A stretch of 64,000 nt of DNA from Alkalihalobacillus sp. BA299 (GCF_017745675.1 NZ_JAFLJM010000003.1:310001-374000); one strand, 5' to 3'. Shown: positions 47,234 to 57,080, numbered from the stretch's first letter. A program made the numbers and translations. The notes: generated from the letters alone by a model not told the origin.

Positions 47234-48379
47234 CTACCTCATAACTTGTAATAATTTTGGAACTTCTTCTTTCATTATTTTTAAAAACGTTTTAATTTCC
47301 TCATCTGTCGTTTCAAAAGAAAAGCTAATTCGAATAGCACTTTCCGCTCTTTGATTTCCTAAGCCCATTTCTAATATTACTCGACTCGGCGAAGATATTT
47401 TTGACGAACACGCCGATTTCGTAGATACGTAAACACCTTGATGAGATAAAGCTTGAATAACAACTTCAGGCTTAGCACCAGGAATAGAAAAATTAACAAT
47501 ATGAGGAGCATGTCCTTCCCCAACTCCACTATTTAGGACAATCCCTTCTATTTCATTCAATCCATCAATTGCGATCTGTTGTAATTGACGAAGATTTGCT
47601 AGCTCATTGATTGACTTATCAATAGTCATGCGGAGAGCTTTCGCTAAAGCAGCAATTCCTGGGACATTTTCTGTTCCAGCCCTTAACTTTGCTTCTTGCA
47701 CACCACCATGCAACATTGGAGATAGGTTAATACCCTCTCTTACATATAATGCGCCAGTTCCTTTCACGCCATGAAATTTATGACCTGATATCGTGCAAAG
47801 GTCGATATGGTGCTTTTTAATAGTGAGTGGAACTTTAGTAATTCCTTGAACATGATCTACATGAAAGAAAACTTTTCGATACTCCTTTAGCATTTGGCCT
47901 ACTTCTCCAACGGGTTGTATTGTACCCGTTTCATTATTCACATGGATGAGCGATACTAAAACTGTATCTGGTCGAATCGCTTTTTTTATATCATCGACAG
48001 AAATTTTTCCAAGCACATTTACTGGTACATACGTAACATCAAATCCTTTGCTTTCTAATTCAGAAAATGTTTCATATGTTGACGCATGCTCAACAACAGA
48101 TGTAATAATATGCTTCCCTCTCGTACTATGTTCATGAGCAATCCCTTTTATAGCTAAGTTATTACCCTCTGTACCTCCAGAGGTAAAAATAATTTCTTTT
48201 GCCTTAACACCCAATATTTCAGCTACAACCTCTCTTGACCTTGTTAACACTTTTTCAGCATCTAACCCTAATGCATGGAGAGATGACGGGTTCCCAAAAT
48301 ATTTTTCAGAAACGGTTACATACGTTTCAAGGACTTCTTTATAGGGCTTTGTCGTTGCACTGTTGTCTAAATAGATCAT
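47234..48379 (-). CDS. nifZ: cysteine desulfurase (NifS/IscS type, NifZ)
   Basis: This PLP enzyme removes sulfur from cysteine for transfer to ThiI. The 381-residue protein shows the PLP lysine in SGHKFHG and the sulfur-carrying cysteine in STKSACSS, with the N-terminal YLDNSATT. In B. subtilis the copy next to thiI (NifZ) serves tRNA thiolation specifically, and the 4-base spacing supports the same role here. The ATG follows AAGGGGG. Confidence 0.95.
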   Translation of the reverse strand: MIYLDNSATTKPYKEVLETYVTVSEKYFGNPSSLHALGLDAEKVLTRSREVVAEILGVKAKEIIFTSGGTEGNNLAIKGIAHEHSTRGKHIITSVVEHASTYETFSELESKGFDVTYVPVNVLGKISVDDIKKAIRPDTVLVSLIHVNNETGTIQPVGEVGQMLKEYRKVFFHVDHVQGITKVPLTIKKHHIDLCTISGHKFHGVKGTGALYVREGINLSPMLHGGVQEAKLRAGTENVPGIAALAKALRMTIDKSINELANLRQLQQIAIDGLNEIEGIVLNSGVGEGHAPHIVNFSIPGAKPEVVIQALSHQGVYVSTKSACSSKISSPSRVILEMGLGNQRAESAIRISFSFETTDEEIKTFLKIMKEEVPKLLQVMR

Positions 48380-48475
48380 TTACACATACCCCCTTTTCCT
48401 ACAAATATAACGGTCTACTTTTTACAACTAATTATCATATCATATAAAAATAACTAATGGTAATTAATAAAACAA

Positions 48476-48574
48476 GGCTCTTTTCTAAAAGATTGTTGCT
48501 TTTAGCTATTGAACCGTTAACCAAGCGAAAGCTTGGTTAACGGTTCAATAGCAACAAAGTTTACGAAAACAGCT
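48476..48574. repeat. palindromic repeat, family B (short copy)
   Basis: The 99-base element is nearly one hairpin: a perfect 22-base-pair stem (48505-48526 with 48531-48552) closed by a GAAA tetraloop, with outer flanks GGCTCTTTTCTAAAAGATTG and TTTACGAAAACAGCTT shared with the copy at 34308-34492. It lies between nifZ and brnQ, in the promoter-bearing gap, and encodes nothing. Confidence 0.88.
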
Positions 48575-48650
48575 TAAAACAAAGATGATTAGAGAAGAAT
48601 GAAACTTTGACTATACTTTTAATGTTTAGAAATGAAAGAATAATTTTAAT

Positions 48651-48678
48651 TTTACATCTTATCCTATGTTAATATAAT
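48651..48678 (+). promoter_or_regulatory. sigma-A promoter of brnQ
   Basis: TTTACA, a 16-base spacer and TATAAT. Transcription should start near 48685, inside the overlapping CodY-box-like sequence. Confidence 0.75.
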
Positions 48679-48690
48679 TTTTTTAAAATT
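48676..48690 (+). promoter_or_regulatory. candidate CodY box at brnQ
   Basis: AATTTTTTTAAAATT matches 13 of 15 positions of the CodY consensus AATTTTCWGAAAATT. It overlaps the -10 and start region, where CodY bound with isoleucine or GTP would repress. Confidence 0.55.
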
Positions 48691-48712
48691 ATGATAGTAT
48701 TATCTACGTACA

Positions 48713-48726
48713 AGAAAACGTTTTCA
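48713..48726 (+). promoter_or_regulatory. candidate cre site at brnQ
   Basis: AGAAAACGTTTTCA is a near-perfect palindrome and fits the cre consensus TGWNANCGNTNWCA except at the first base. It lies about 30 bases after the predicted start and before the ribosome binding site, a roadblock position for CcpA. Confidence 0.6.
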
Positions 48727-48740
48727 TCGGAGGTAAATAA

Positions 48741-50057
48741 ATGAACACACTTTCAACAAAAGAAGTCGTTGCCATCGGCCTAATGACGTTTGCATTATTT
48801 TTAGGTGCTGGCAATTTAATTTTCCCACCAGCAATGGGACAAGCAGCAGGAGAAAATGTTTGGTTAAGTACAATCGGTTTTTTAATTACAGGAGTGGGCC
48901 TTCCACTTTTAGCAATCATTGCCATCGCTCGAACTGGAGGAAATTTACAAAATTTATCAAATCGTGTTCACCCTTTATTTGGAGTAATCTTTACTTTAAC
49001 GATGTATTTAGCAATCGGCCCCTTTTTTGGTATTCCTAGAACCGGTACAGTAGCTTACGAAATAGGCGCCGCTCCTTTTCTAAGTTCATCGTTAGTTACT
49101 TCTAATATGCCCTTATTTTTTTACACTGTCATTTTTTTCGGATTAACATTCTGGCTAGCCCTTAACCCAACAAAACTTGTTGATCGCGTAGGGAAGCTGT
49201 TAACACCTATCCTATTATTTATTATTACGCTTCTTGCCGTAAAAGGGGTAGTAACACCACTTGGTGCAATTGAAGGTATTGCTCCTGAATATGAATCTGC
49301 TCCTTTTTTCAAAGGGTTTCTTGATGGTTATTTAACAATGGATACAATTGCTGCACTCGTTTTTGGTATCGTCATCGTATCACGCATTACTGAACGGGGA
49401 ATTACCGATCGTCGGACAATTACTTCTTTAACGGTTAAAGCCGGAATTATTGCAGGAACAGGATTAGCTCTCGTCTATTTAGTATTAGCTTACTTAGGGG
49501 CAAGTAGTGTATCCAAACTAGGAATGCTAGACAATGGAGGGGCGATCCTTTCTGGAACAGCGCATGAACTGTTTGGAATACTCGGAACTATTTTACTAGC
49601 ACTCGTTATAACATTAGCTTGTTTAACAACTTCAGTTGGTCTTGTATCAGCTTGCGGAGAATACTTTATTAAATTATTGCCAAGACTCTCCTACCCTGTG
49701 GTCGTATTAATTATTTGCCTCTTTAGTTTAACAATGGCAAATATGGGTCTAACGCAATTAATTTCTTTTTCATTACCCGTTTTAATTGCTATCTATCCAA
49801 TCGCAATCGTTCTTATTGTTCTTTCCTTTCTGCACAAATCTTTTAAAGGTATGCCACAAGTATATGGCGGTGCTTTAATTGGCGCAGGAGTAATTAGTAT
49901 TGTGGATGGCTTAAATGTAACTCCTTTGCAATTAAACTACATTAATTCTTTATACAGTTACATTCCTTTGTATTCAGAAGGTGTAGGCTGGCTTATTCCA
50001 GCCATCGTCGGTGGGGTTATCGGTTATTTTTCCGGGGGCTCAAAATTAAACAAATAA
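48741..50057 (+). CDS. brnQ: branched-chain amino acid:cation symporter BrnQ/BraB
   Basis: This polytopic membrane transporter of 438 residues has 11-12 hydrophobic segments and the family N-terminus LFLGAGNLIFPPAMGQ. It imports leucine, isoleucine and valine, driven by sodium or protons. The place next to ezrA matches B. subtilis braB. The ATG follows CGGAGG. The promoter has a CodY-box-like sequence and a cre-like site. A bidirectional terminator separates it from ezrA. Confidence 0.95.
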   Translation: MNTLSTKEVVAIGLMTFALFLGAGNLIFPPAMGQAAGENVWLSTIGFLITGVGLPLLAIIAIARTGGNLQNLSNRVHPLFGVIFTLTMYLAIGPFFGIPRTGTVAYEIGAAPFLSSSLVTSNMPLFFYTVIFFGLTFWLALNPTKLVDRVGKLLTPILLFIITLLAVKGVVTPLGAIEGIAPEYESAPFFKGFLDGYLTMDTIAALVFGIVIVSRITERGITDRRTITSLTVKAGIIAGTGLALVYLVLAYLGASSVSKLGMLDNGGAILSGTAHELFGILGTILLALVITLACLTTSVGLVSACGEYFIKLLPRLSYPVVVLIICLFSLTMANMGLTQLISFSLPVLIAIYPIAIVLIVLSFLHKSFKGMPQVYGGALIGAGVISIVDGLNVTPLQLNYINSLYSYIPLYSEGVGWLIPAIVGGVIGYFSGGSKLNK

Positions 50058-50062
50058 TCAAT

Positions 50063-50098
50063 AAAAAGGCTGACAACTTATTATATGTCAGCCTTTTT
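50063..50098. terminator. bidirectional terminator between brnQ and ezrA
   Basis: AAAAAGGCTGACA and TGTCAGCCTTTTT form a perfect 13-base stem with a 10-base loop and A/T runs on both sides. Confidence 0.9.
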
Positions 50099-50105
50099 AT
50101 TGATT

Positions 50106-51803
50106 TTAAACGGAAACTATACTCTTCTCTTTTTCAGTAAACTTATCTAAGACATTCGGTTCATACTGTTTAATAGCAGATAAGGAAAGTTCAATCGCAT
50201 CATCATAATAAAAGCTGCGAAATGCCATTTCAGCTTCGCTTAGCTGTGCATTCGTTTCTTCTGATCTCCTGCGGTACCTGTTTCCATATTGAATAAGCTG
50301 TTCCGCTAATTGTGATTTTTCAACAGTTTCTTCAATTAATGTAAAAACATTATTAACAGCAATTGCAGCTGCGTCAACAATACGGATAACCCCGCTCATA
50401 TCTAGTGGTATTTCTCCTAATTTCTCAATAGCAGCGAGTAGTCTCTTCTCTCCTTCTTCTAGTTCATTGTTGATATAAGAAGGTAATCCAGGAATATTGC
50501 TTTTTTGAACGATCCGCTTTCCTTCAAGCAATCTGAATTTTAATTCTTTTAATGTTTCTTTTGCTTTTAGTTCATCTTTTCTCAAAGTATCTAATGCTAT
50601 TCGAGATTCTTCTAGAGCTACTTCTAATTGCTCATACTCACTATTAAAGGACTCCACCATTTTTTGCACCGTAGTAAAAGATTGTGTATTATTGATCGTT
50701 GCATCCTCAATAACACTTAATTGCATTGTTAAATCTTTTAACTGTTTATTGATTTGCTGATGATTTTTCAGTTCTTCTTCAGCAATCCGGTAGCTTTGTT
50801 GAACAAGTTGGACATCTTCATTTAAATCTTCGAGTTTTTCATCTGTTTGAATAAACTTATCAGCTATTTGCTCCATATACGTTTGAACTAATTGCTTCGC
50901 CTTTGCTTCTGTCTCTAAAGCATCATAAATATCATCAATTTGTTGTTGTAATTCTGCTATTTTTTCTTCCATTTTTTCTAATTTTAACTCGTGTATAGCA
51001 ACCACTAACTTTTCGCATTTTTCTTTAATTGTTTCAATTGCTTGCTCAAAGTTAAAATGTTCAAGGTAAAATCCAGCTTCCTGCATTTCTTTTATTCCAA
51101 AATGCAAGTTTTTTATATCGTTCGGTATATTCGTTTGTACTTGAACGAGAAATTTAGGAATCGCTTCCATTACCGCTGTTTCTTGTTTGATTTCATCACT
51201 AATCACCACAAGAACTTCACGTGCTTGAATATAATTCCCAGACTTAGTTGCTTCTTCAAATGAAGAGAATTTTTCATAAATTCCCTCTATTTTCTTTTCA
51301 ATTAGAATTGCTGCTTTACCAAATGAAGTACGATGATTGGAGAAGTGTTTCTTCATATCTTGATATAGCTTCTTCACATCACCAATTTCCGTCTGATTTT
51401 GCTCTGCACTTTGAACCAATACATCTATATCATCAAGCATTTCTTTTAATTGAGTTTCTACTTCTGTTAACCGCTCTTCAATAAGTTTATTTTTCGCTTT
51501 TGCTTTACCGAAGCGGTATTTATTAGCTAGCTCTTCAACATCAAACAAATCCTCTTCAATGTCTGGTAAAACGATATCAACGATGCCATCCCATTCTTTT
51601 CGCCAAGTCTCAAACTTTTGCTCTGTTTCTCCTGACATCGTAAGCCCTTTAACTTTTGCAATTTCGTCTGTTATCGGTCGAGTTAATATATTCATCTTCC
51701 AATCTTCCAATTGATCAACTTGCCTATAAATACTCTTCCTCGTCCAAGCCCCATATCCAAAAAATAGTAGCACGACAGCAATTGATATATATAAATAAAC
51801 CAT
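50106..51803 (-). CDS. ezrA: septation ring formation regulator EzrA
   Basis: EzrA limits FtsZ ring assembly and links division to cell-wall synthesis. The 565-residue protein has one N-terminal transmembrane anchor (about 3-22) and then long spectrin-like coiled coils to the end. The start is the ATG giving MVYLYISIAVV after AAGGGAGA; a longer in-frame start overlaps that site. It is convergent with brnQ and divergent from hisJ. Confidence 0.95.
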   Translation of the reverse strand: MVYLYISIAVVLLFFGYGAWTRKSIYRQVDQLEDWKMNILTRPITDEIAKVKGLTMSGETEQKFETWRKEWDGIVDIVLPDIEEDLFDVEELANKYRFGKAKAKNKLIEERLTEVETQLKEMLDDIDVLVQSAEQNQTEIGDVKKLYQDMKKHFSNHRTSFGKAAILIEKKIEGIYEKFSSFEEATKSGNYIQAREVLVVISDEIKQETAVMEAIPKFLVQVQTNIPNDIKNLHFGIKEMQEAGFYLEHFNFEQAIETIKEKCEKLVVAIHELKLEKMEEKIAELQQQIDDIYDALETEAKAKQLVQTYMEQIADKFIQTDEKLEDLNEDVQLVQQSYRIAEEELKNHQQINKQLKDLTMQLSVIEDATINNTQSFTTVQKMVESFNSEYEQLEVALEESRIALDTLRKDELKAKETLKELKFRLLEGKRIVQKSNIPGLPSYINNELEEGEKRLLAAIEKLGEIPLDMSGVIRIVDAAAIAVNNVFTLIEETVEKSQLAEQLIQYGNRYRRRSEETNAQLSEAEMAFRSFYYDDAIELSLSAIKQYEPNVLDKFTEKEKSIVSV

Positions 51804-51989
51804 TTGAGGTCTCCCTTCCATCCTAACGAGTCCTAATCATATGTAATCTTTATGAGCAATGCTATAATATCATTAATTTCAACAGTATATTATGTTTTAT
51901 GATAGATTTTGATACATATTATGATACCATGTAACAAAGGATTTGGGTTGACTTTTTTTAGGAAAAGTTAAATTAAAGGAGTGTATTTA

Positions 51990-52817
51990 ATGATTATTCA
52001 CGATGGCCACGTTCATACCCCATATTGCCCCCACGGTTCAAATGATGATTTAGAATCTTATGTCAAAAAAGCGATGAAACTCGGATTAAAAGGGATCACA
52101 TTCACTGAGCACGCACCACTCCCTAAAGGTTTCCACGATCCCGTTCCTCATAAAGACAGTGCGATGAATTGGGAAGACCTTGATTCGTACATAAGAGAAA
52201 TCCAACGATTAAAACAGAAATATCAAGGTGAAATCTCAATATTATTAGGACTTGAAGTAGATTTCATTGAAGGATACGAAGAGCAAACACGGAGCATCTT
52301 AGATGAGGTTGGTCCATATTTAGACGATGCCATTTTATCTGTTCATTTTTTAAAGCATAATCACGACTATTATTGCCTTGATTACAGCCCTGAAATGTTT
52401 AAAACGATGATTGATAGTTTTCAGTCCGTCGAAGCCATTTACAACACATATTATACTACAGTTGAACAGTCTATCAAGACTAATTTAGGGAACTATAAGC
52501 CGAAAAGGATCGGACATATAACCTTAGTAAAAAAGTTCCAACAACAGTACCCGATTTCCATTAGTTTCGACGCAAGAATCGAACAATTGCTAGATAAAAT
52601 AAAAGAAAATAATATGGAATTAGATTATAATAGCGCTGGAGTTGTAAAACCACTATGCGGAGAGCCATATCCACCAGATGATGTGGTAAAGAAAGCGATC
52701 CAAAAAAAAATCCCCCTTATCTACGGGTCTGATGCCCATAGTACTAAAGGGTTATTTCAAGGGATAGATAAATTGTGGAAAGATACAGTATTTAGCATTC
52801 CAAAACGGTTATCCTAA
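51990..52817 (+). CDS. hisJ: histidinol-phosphatase, PHP family
   Basis: This enzyme hydrolyses histidinol phosphate in histidine synthesis. The 275-residue PHP protein shows the metal-binding motifs HDGHVHTPY at the start, FTEHAPL, GLEVDF, SVHFLK and GSDAHS near the end. The start is the ATG giving MIIHDG, 8 bases after AAAGGAG; an in-frame GTG inside that site is rejected. No other his genes are near. Its end overlaps the convergent refZ gene by 9 bases. Confidence 0.95.
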   Translation: MIIHDGHVHTPYCPHGSNDDLESYVKKAMKLGLKGITFTEHAPLPKGFHDPVPHKDSAMNWEDLDSYIREIQRLKQKYQGEISILLGLEVDFIEGYEEQTRSILDEVGPYLDDAILSVHFLKHNHDYYCLDYSPEMFKTMIDSFQSVEAIYNTYYTTVEQSIKTNLGNYKPKRIGHITLVKKFQQQYPISISFDARIEQLLDKIKENNMELDYNSAGVVKPLCGEPYPPDDVVKKAIQKKIPLIYGSDAHSTKGLFQGIDKLWKDTVFSIPKRLS

Positions 52818-53453
52818 CGCCTTTGTAACCAAACGGTTTGGCTTCTGGCTTAAATAACTATCCATCCACATCGTTAGATAGCTGATATAATGTTTTAAAA
52901 AATAACGCTCGTGTGGTATTAAATGGTGAACTTCACGTATATATTGAGGATGTAAAAACGGCATGATCAACATCCCTCTAAGTTGAATAATAATGAAATC
53001 GATAGGTTGACGTCTGAATTCTTGACGATCCATCCCATTTTTAATGATCTGATAATACACATGTTTTTCCTTCATTAAATACGTACTCATCACTTCTCGT
53101 ACGAGCATTGTATCTAATGTAATTTCCCGGTGAACAAAACGAGCTAAATGATGGTGTTCTTGTTGATATACAAGTGCATTTTCTAATGTAATTAATAAGC
53201 AGTCTCTCGATGTTCTTTTATTCAAGAATTGAGTTCCTTCTTCTAAGGTAGAAATAAAGCCTTCAAAAAAAGTGGACATTAATTCTTCAAGTAAGCCTTT
53301 TTTATTTCCAAAATAATAGGATATTAATGCCACATTAACTTTTGCACGGTCTGCAATCATTCGGACAGATGTACCATTAAAACCTTGAACATTGAATAAA
53401 GAAATAGCCGCATCCATAATTTTAAGTTTTGTACTTTCTTTTTCACTTATCAT
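52809..53453 (-). CDS. refZ: TetR-family regulator RefZ (FtsZ modulator)
   Basis: This 214-residue protein has an N-terminal TetR helix-turn-helix (about 10-55, with SVRMIADRAKVNVALISYYF) and a helical C-terminal domain. RefZ (YttP) binds motifs near the origin and inhibits FtsZ to place the polar septum in sporulation; the gene's place between hisJ and ytrP matches. The start is the ATG after AAGGAGG; six extra N-terminal codons starting at TTG overlap that site. Confidence 0.9.
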   Translation of the reverse strand: MISEKESTKLKIMDAAISLFNVQGFNGTSVRMIADRAKVNVALISYYFGNKKGLLEELMSTFFEGFISTLEEGTQFLNKRTSRDCLLITLENALVYQQEHHHLARFVHREITLDTMLVREVMSTYLMKEKHVYYQIIKNGMDRQEFRRQPIDFIIIQLRGMLIMPFLHPQYIREVHHLIPHERYFLKHYISYLTMWMDSYLSQKPNRLVTKALG

Positions 53454-53680
53454 GGTCCGTTCCTCCTTCAACCTGTGTACATATATAATTCTTTGTCCTT
53501 AGAAGATGACCTTTGAAAACCTCTCGACAAACCGAGAGAAAGTTTCTACATGTTTTGATATAATGAAATTATTTTTGAGGTAAAGAAGAGGGACTTTTAT
53601 AGTTTACCGTCGAATTATACAATGGATCTCTTAACGATAATAATTCCGATCTCCCACTCTAAATAAACGTGAGCATAGAA

Positions 53681-53705
53681 AAGAGGCTGAACATGTCAGC
53701 CTCTT
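53681..53705 (-). terminator. terminator after ytrP
   Basis: AAGAGGCTGA and TCAGCCTCTT form a perfect 10-base stem with a 5-base loop, followed on the minus strand by TTCTATG, so the tail is only moderately T-rich. Confidence 0.75.
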
Positions 53706-53722
53706 TCTTTTCTGAATTAAAT

Positions 53723-56029
53723 TCACTTTGATTTTGAGAGTTTCGTTTGATCAATAACTTGGTTTTTACCTGTCTTTTTAGCTACATAAAGACACTCATC
53801 CGCTAGGTTAAATAATAACTTTAAAGACTTGTCATTCTCATTTTGATTCCAAGACGAAACTCCACATGATATGGTCACTCTAGGACTCGTCTCAATTGCA
53901 ACACTTCTCACAATACGTTCTGCTATTTTTTTACCTGCAAGCAATTCGACCTTTGGTAAATAAATCGCAAGTTCTTCTCCACCCCACCTTGCAGCAATAT
54001 CATTATCACGAATATTTTTTTTCATCACATTCGCTACTTGGATAATAATATCATCTCCAACTTGGTGGCCGTACGTATCATTAATCAATTTAAAATTATC
54101 AATGTCAATTAATATAAAACAACCATACGCATCAATAAACATTGATTCTTGGATTTTTTGATCGAGATGATTACGAGAAAACAATCTTGTTAAATGATCG
54201 GTAATCACAAGTCGTTCAAGCTCTTCATGTAAAATTGAATTTGTAAATGCTAACGTCGAATGATGGATAAGTGACTGTAATAGCTTAAAATTCTCAAACG
54301 TAAAATGGTAAGGATTTTTATGCAAAACGACGACCATTCCTTTTAACTCACCACTTTGTACCATTGGAACTGCAAGCAGTGACTGATACGGGTCTATATC
54401 ATAAATACCATCCGCTTTTGCATCACCAACAAATAATGATTCTTTTTCTTTTTTTATTTTTTTACTCAATGTCGCTAATTGAATCTGTGCTTTATCTGTA
54501 AAATAAAACCCTGTACTTCCTTCAAGTACATTTAAATCTCCACTACTCGAAAACATAATATAGCCAACTTCATCAGCGCTAAATGAACGAAGAATTTGAT
54601 CGGTCATGAAGCGGATCGTATCCGATAATCTTAAGTTTGAATTTAATTGGTGAGACGTTTGATTGATTAATTGTAAATCGTTTATCAAATTTTGTGATTG
54701 CTGATATAGTTCAGCATTTTCTAAAGCATTTCCACCTATATCTGCAAGTGTTTCTATAAATTCTATTTCATGCTTTGGAAATACCATTGAATTGGCGGTC
54801 TCAATTTGCATAACACCGTATATTCCTTGTTTCCCACGGAGTGGCGCATAAATTGTTGATGATTGCTCTTTTATTTCATCTTCAATTTGAATTTTTCCTG
54901 TCAGAAAAGCAGTTTCTGCTACCCCACATGAGTCGATTCCATAATAAAATTGTTTCACAGGTAAATCTTCATTTACTTTCCAATCTCTTGAAAGTAGCAA
55001 ATTTACTGAAAAAGATGGGTACATTTGTCCCATCGCATAAATCATTTCTCCCAAAACCTCGCCAACATCCATAGATGAATGAAACTTCTTTGTCACTTGG
55101 AGTAACAACGCTTTTCTCTTTTGCTCAATACTCGTTCTTTCGTTAATATGGGCTTGATACAACACCGGCTTCACTTCCTGTAGAAAGTAATGCAATTGTT
55201 CTAGTTTGTCTTCCCCCACTTGCTCTTTCAATAAAATTACAAGTGCCCCTGATACATCATCTTGATTATAGACAGGAACAATGATCGCTGAATGATAATT
55301 TAAATGACTGGTCATCCAACCATTTTCCAACATTTCTTCATTAGTATAAATGTCCCAAACACTTTGAATTGCCTTCTTATGCAAAAAGCAGTTAAGAGGC
55401 GAAATGTCTTTGATTTCGCTAGTCGAAATGACTAAACTTAAAAGGTGATCATCTAATTTCTCAAAGAAAAGCGCTTCAATAATCAAATGTTCAAAAGAAG
55501 TTTGTACTAATTTAAGTACGCGTTCCCCAATATTTGTTATTTCCATTAAATAATTTGACTCTTTTAATATAGAATATAGAGTATGCTTCGCTTCACTTAA
55601 GCTTTTACTAATGAAGTTATTTCGATACAGCAATAGTTTACTTGATAGGCTAAGAGAATAACGAAACCCTTCAAGAAAGCTTCTTACTGACATATCTGGC
55701 TTTATATCAGTAACAGTAGCAATTAACCCAAGATACCCACACCATAATGATTCTGGCAATTCAATATGGATTACATCTACTTGACATCCATTTGTATAAT
55801 AAGGATATTCCTTTTCTAGCATACTATCCTTTAATTGGTACAATACTTCAATCATTTTTGTCTTTAAGCCGCCAACTTCTCTAATGGTGATAATTTCCCC
55901 TTTTTCGTCAGCTAAAAATAAGACAGCAGATTGAAAACACTTTTCAATTGCAGTACTGTCTGTGACTGAAAACTGTAGAAGTTTAGACACATCTATTGAA
56001 TTAACTTCACTATGATTAAGTTGATTCAT
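53723..56029 (-). CDS. ytrP: GAF-domain diguanylate cyclase YtrP
   Basis: This 768-residue cytoplasmic protein has several GAF-like domains in its first 600 residues and a C-terminal GGDEF domain (about 605-765). The active signature is GGEEL (starting at residue 683), with LIDIDNFKLINDTYGH before it, and an inhibitory site RDND five residues upstream, so the cyclase should be active and product-inhibited. The start is the ATG giving MNQLNHSEV after GGTGGTG. It is followed by a terminator and lies divergent from rpsD. Confidence 0.92.
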   Translation of the reverse strand: MNQLNHSEVNSIDVSKLLQFSVTDSTAIEKCFQSAVLFLADEKGEIITIREVGGLKTKMIEVLYQLKDSMLEKEYPYYTNGCQVDVIHIELPESLWCGYLGLIATVTDIKPDMSVRSFLEGFRYSLSLSSKLLLYRNNFISKSLSEAKHTLYSILKESNYLMEITNIGERVLKLVQTSFEHLIIEALFFEKLDDHLLSLVISTSEIKDISPLNCFLHKKAIQSVWDIYTNEEMLENGWMTSHLNYHSAIIVPVYNQDDVSGALVILLKEQVGEDKLEQLHYFLQEVKPVLYQAHINERTSIEQKRKALLLQVTKKFHSSMDVGEVLGEMIYAMGQMYPSFSVNLLLSRDWKVNEDLPVKQFYYGIDSCGVAETAFLTGKIQIEDEIKEQSSTIYAPLRGKQGIYGVMQIETANSMVFPKHEIEFIETLADIGGNALENAELYQQSQNLINDLQLINQTSHQLNSNLRLSDTIRFMTDQILRSFSADEVGYIMFSSSGDLNVLEGSTGFYFTDKAQIQLATLSKKIKKEKESLFVGDAKADGIYDIDPYQSLLAVPMVQSGELKGMVVVLHKNPYHFTFENFKLLQSLIHHSTLAFTNSILHEELERLVITDHLTRLFSRNHLDQKIQESMFIDAYGCFILIDIDNFKLINDTYGHQVGDDIIIQVANVMKKNIRDNDIAARWGGEELAIYLPKVELLAGKKIAERIVRSVAIETSPRVTISCGVSSWNQNENDKSLKLLFNLADECLYVAKKTGKNQVIDQTKLSKSK

Positions 56030-56239
56030 GTTATAGCACCACCGTAACATACTTTTGACAGTATTCTCGAATTGAAAAGTAGGTATTTTTAACTATTAAT
56101 GTTGATTTTTTTTCCAAATATATCGTTTCTTTATTTCATTATACCTGATTTATTATTCTTTTACTATAAATTATATATGTTCATATATGTTCTATATTAA
56201 GTTTATTTAAGATTTTGTGAACGGAATAAAGTCCTATTC

Positions 56240-56268
56240 TTGACATCACATTAGTAAAATTATATAAT
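56240..56268 (+). promoter_or_regulatory. sigma-A promoter of rpsD
   Basis: A perfect consensus: TTGACA, 17-base spacer, TATAAT. Transcription should start near 56275, giving a leader of about 200 bases. Confidence 0.93.
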
Positions 56269-56274
56269 ATTTTT

Positions 56275-56470
56275 TGTGTGAAATGAGGCAGCCAAGGTAA
56301 ACTTGATTTGGACCCTCTCATTTTGTTCCTCAATCCAGCGGCTGATGATGTATTGAGGTGCATCGCGTAACTTCAAGCTGTCGAAGCGAAGGTGCATGAA
56401 AGCAAAATGACCTTATCAGGAGATTACCAAAACTGTTGTTGTTTTGCTCAAACAAAATAACAAAGGAGGA
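56275..56470 (+). promoter_or_regulatory. rpsD leader, candidate S4 autoregulatory RNA
   Basis: About 200 transcribed bases lie between the perfect promoter and the rpsD ATG without a coding frame but with many self-complementary stretches (for example GAGGTGCATCGCG and CGAAGCGAAGGTGCAT, and the CTCAATC/GATGTATTGAG segments). In B. subtilis and relatives, ribosomal protein S4 binds such a leader and represses its own gene. This identity is inferred from gene and position. Confidence 0.75.
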
Positions 56471-56477
56471 GTCATTC

Positions 56478-57080
56478 ATGGCTCGTTATACAGGTCCATC
56501 TTGGAAATTATCTCGTCGTTTAGGTATCTCATTAAGCGGTACTGGTAAAGAATTAGAAAAACGTCCTTACGCACCAGGACAACACGGTCCTAACCAACGT
56601 AAGAAAATCTCAGAATATGGTTTACAATTACAAGAAAAGCAAAAGCTTCGCCATATGTACGGAGTAAATGAGCGTCAATTCCGTCGTATTTTTGACGATG
56701 CTGGTAAAATGCCTGGTATCCACGGTGAAAACTTCATGACTTTACTTGAGTCTCGCCTTGATAACTTAGTTTACCGTATGGGGCTTGCTCGTACACGTCG
56801 TGGAGCTCGCCAGCTTGTTAACCACGGTCACGTAATGGTTGATGGAGCACGTGTTGATATTCCTTCATACCGCGTAAAAACTGGTCAAACGATCTCTCTT
56901 CGTGAGAAATCTCAAAACTTAGCAGCTGTTAAAGAAGCTGTAGAAGTGAACAACTTTGTTCCTGGATACATTTCTTTTGACGCTGAAAAGTTAGAAGGTA
57001 CATTTACTCGCTTACCAGAGCGTTCTGAGCTTCCTGCTGAAATTACAGAAGCACTTATCGTAGAGTTCTACTCTCGTTAA
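56478..57080 (+). CDS. rpsD: 30S ribosomal protein S4
   Basis: S4 starts assembly of the small ribosomal subunit and binds 16S rRNA. The 200-residue protein begins [14 protein letters not shown] and has the S4 RNA-binding domain (about 90-150, with [27 protein letters not shown]). Four-cysteine zinc residues of some S4 paralogues are absent, so it is the zinc-free form. The ATG follows AAAGGAGG. A single-gene unit with leader and terminator. Confidence 0.98.
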   Translation: MARYTGPSWKLSRRLGISLSGTGKELEKRPYAPGQHGPNQRKKISEYGLQLQEKQKLRHMYGVNERQFRRIFDDAGKMPGIHGENFMTLLESRLDNLVYRMGLARTRRGARQLVNHGHVMVDGARVDIPSYRVKTGQTISLREKSQNLAAVKEAVEVNNFVPGYISFDAEKLEGTFTRLPERSELPAEITEALIVEFYSR

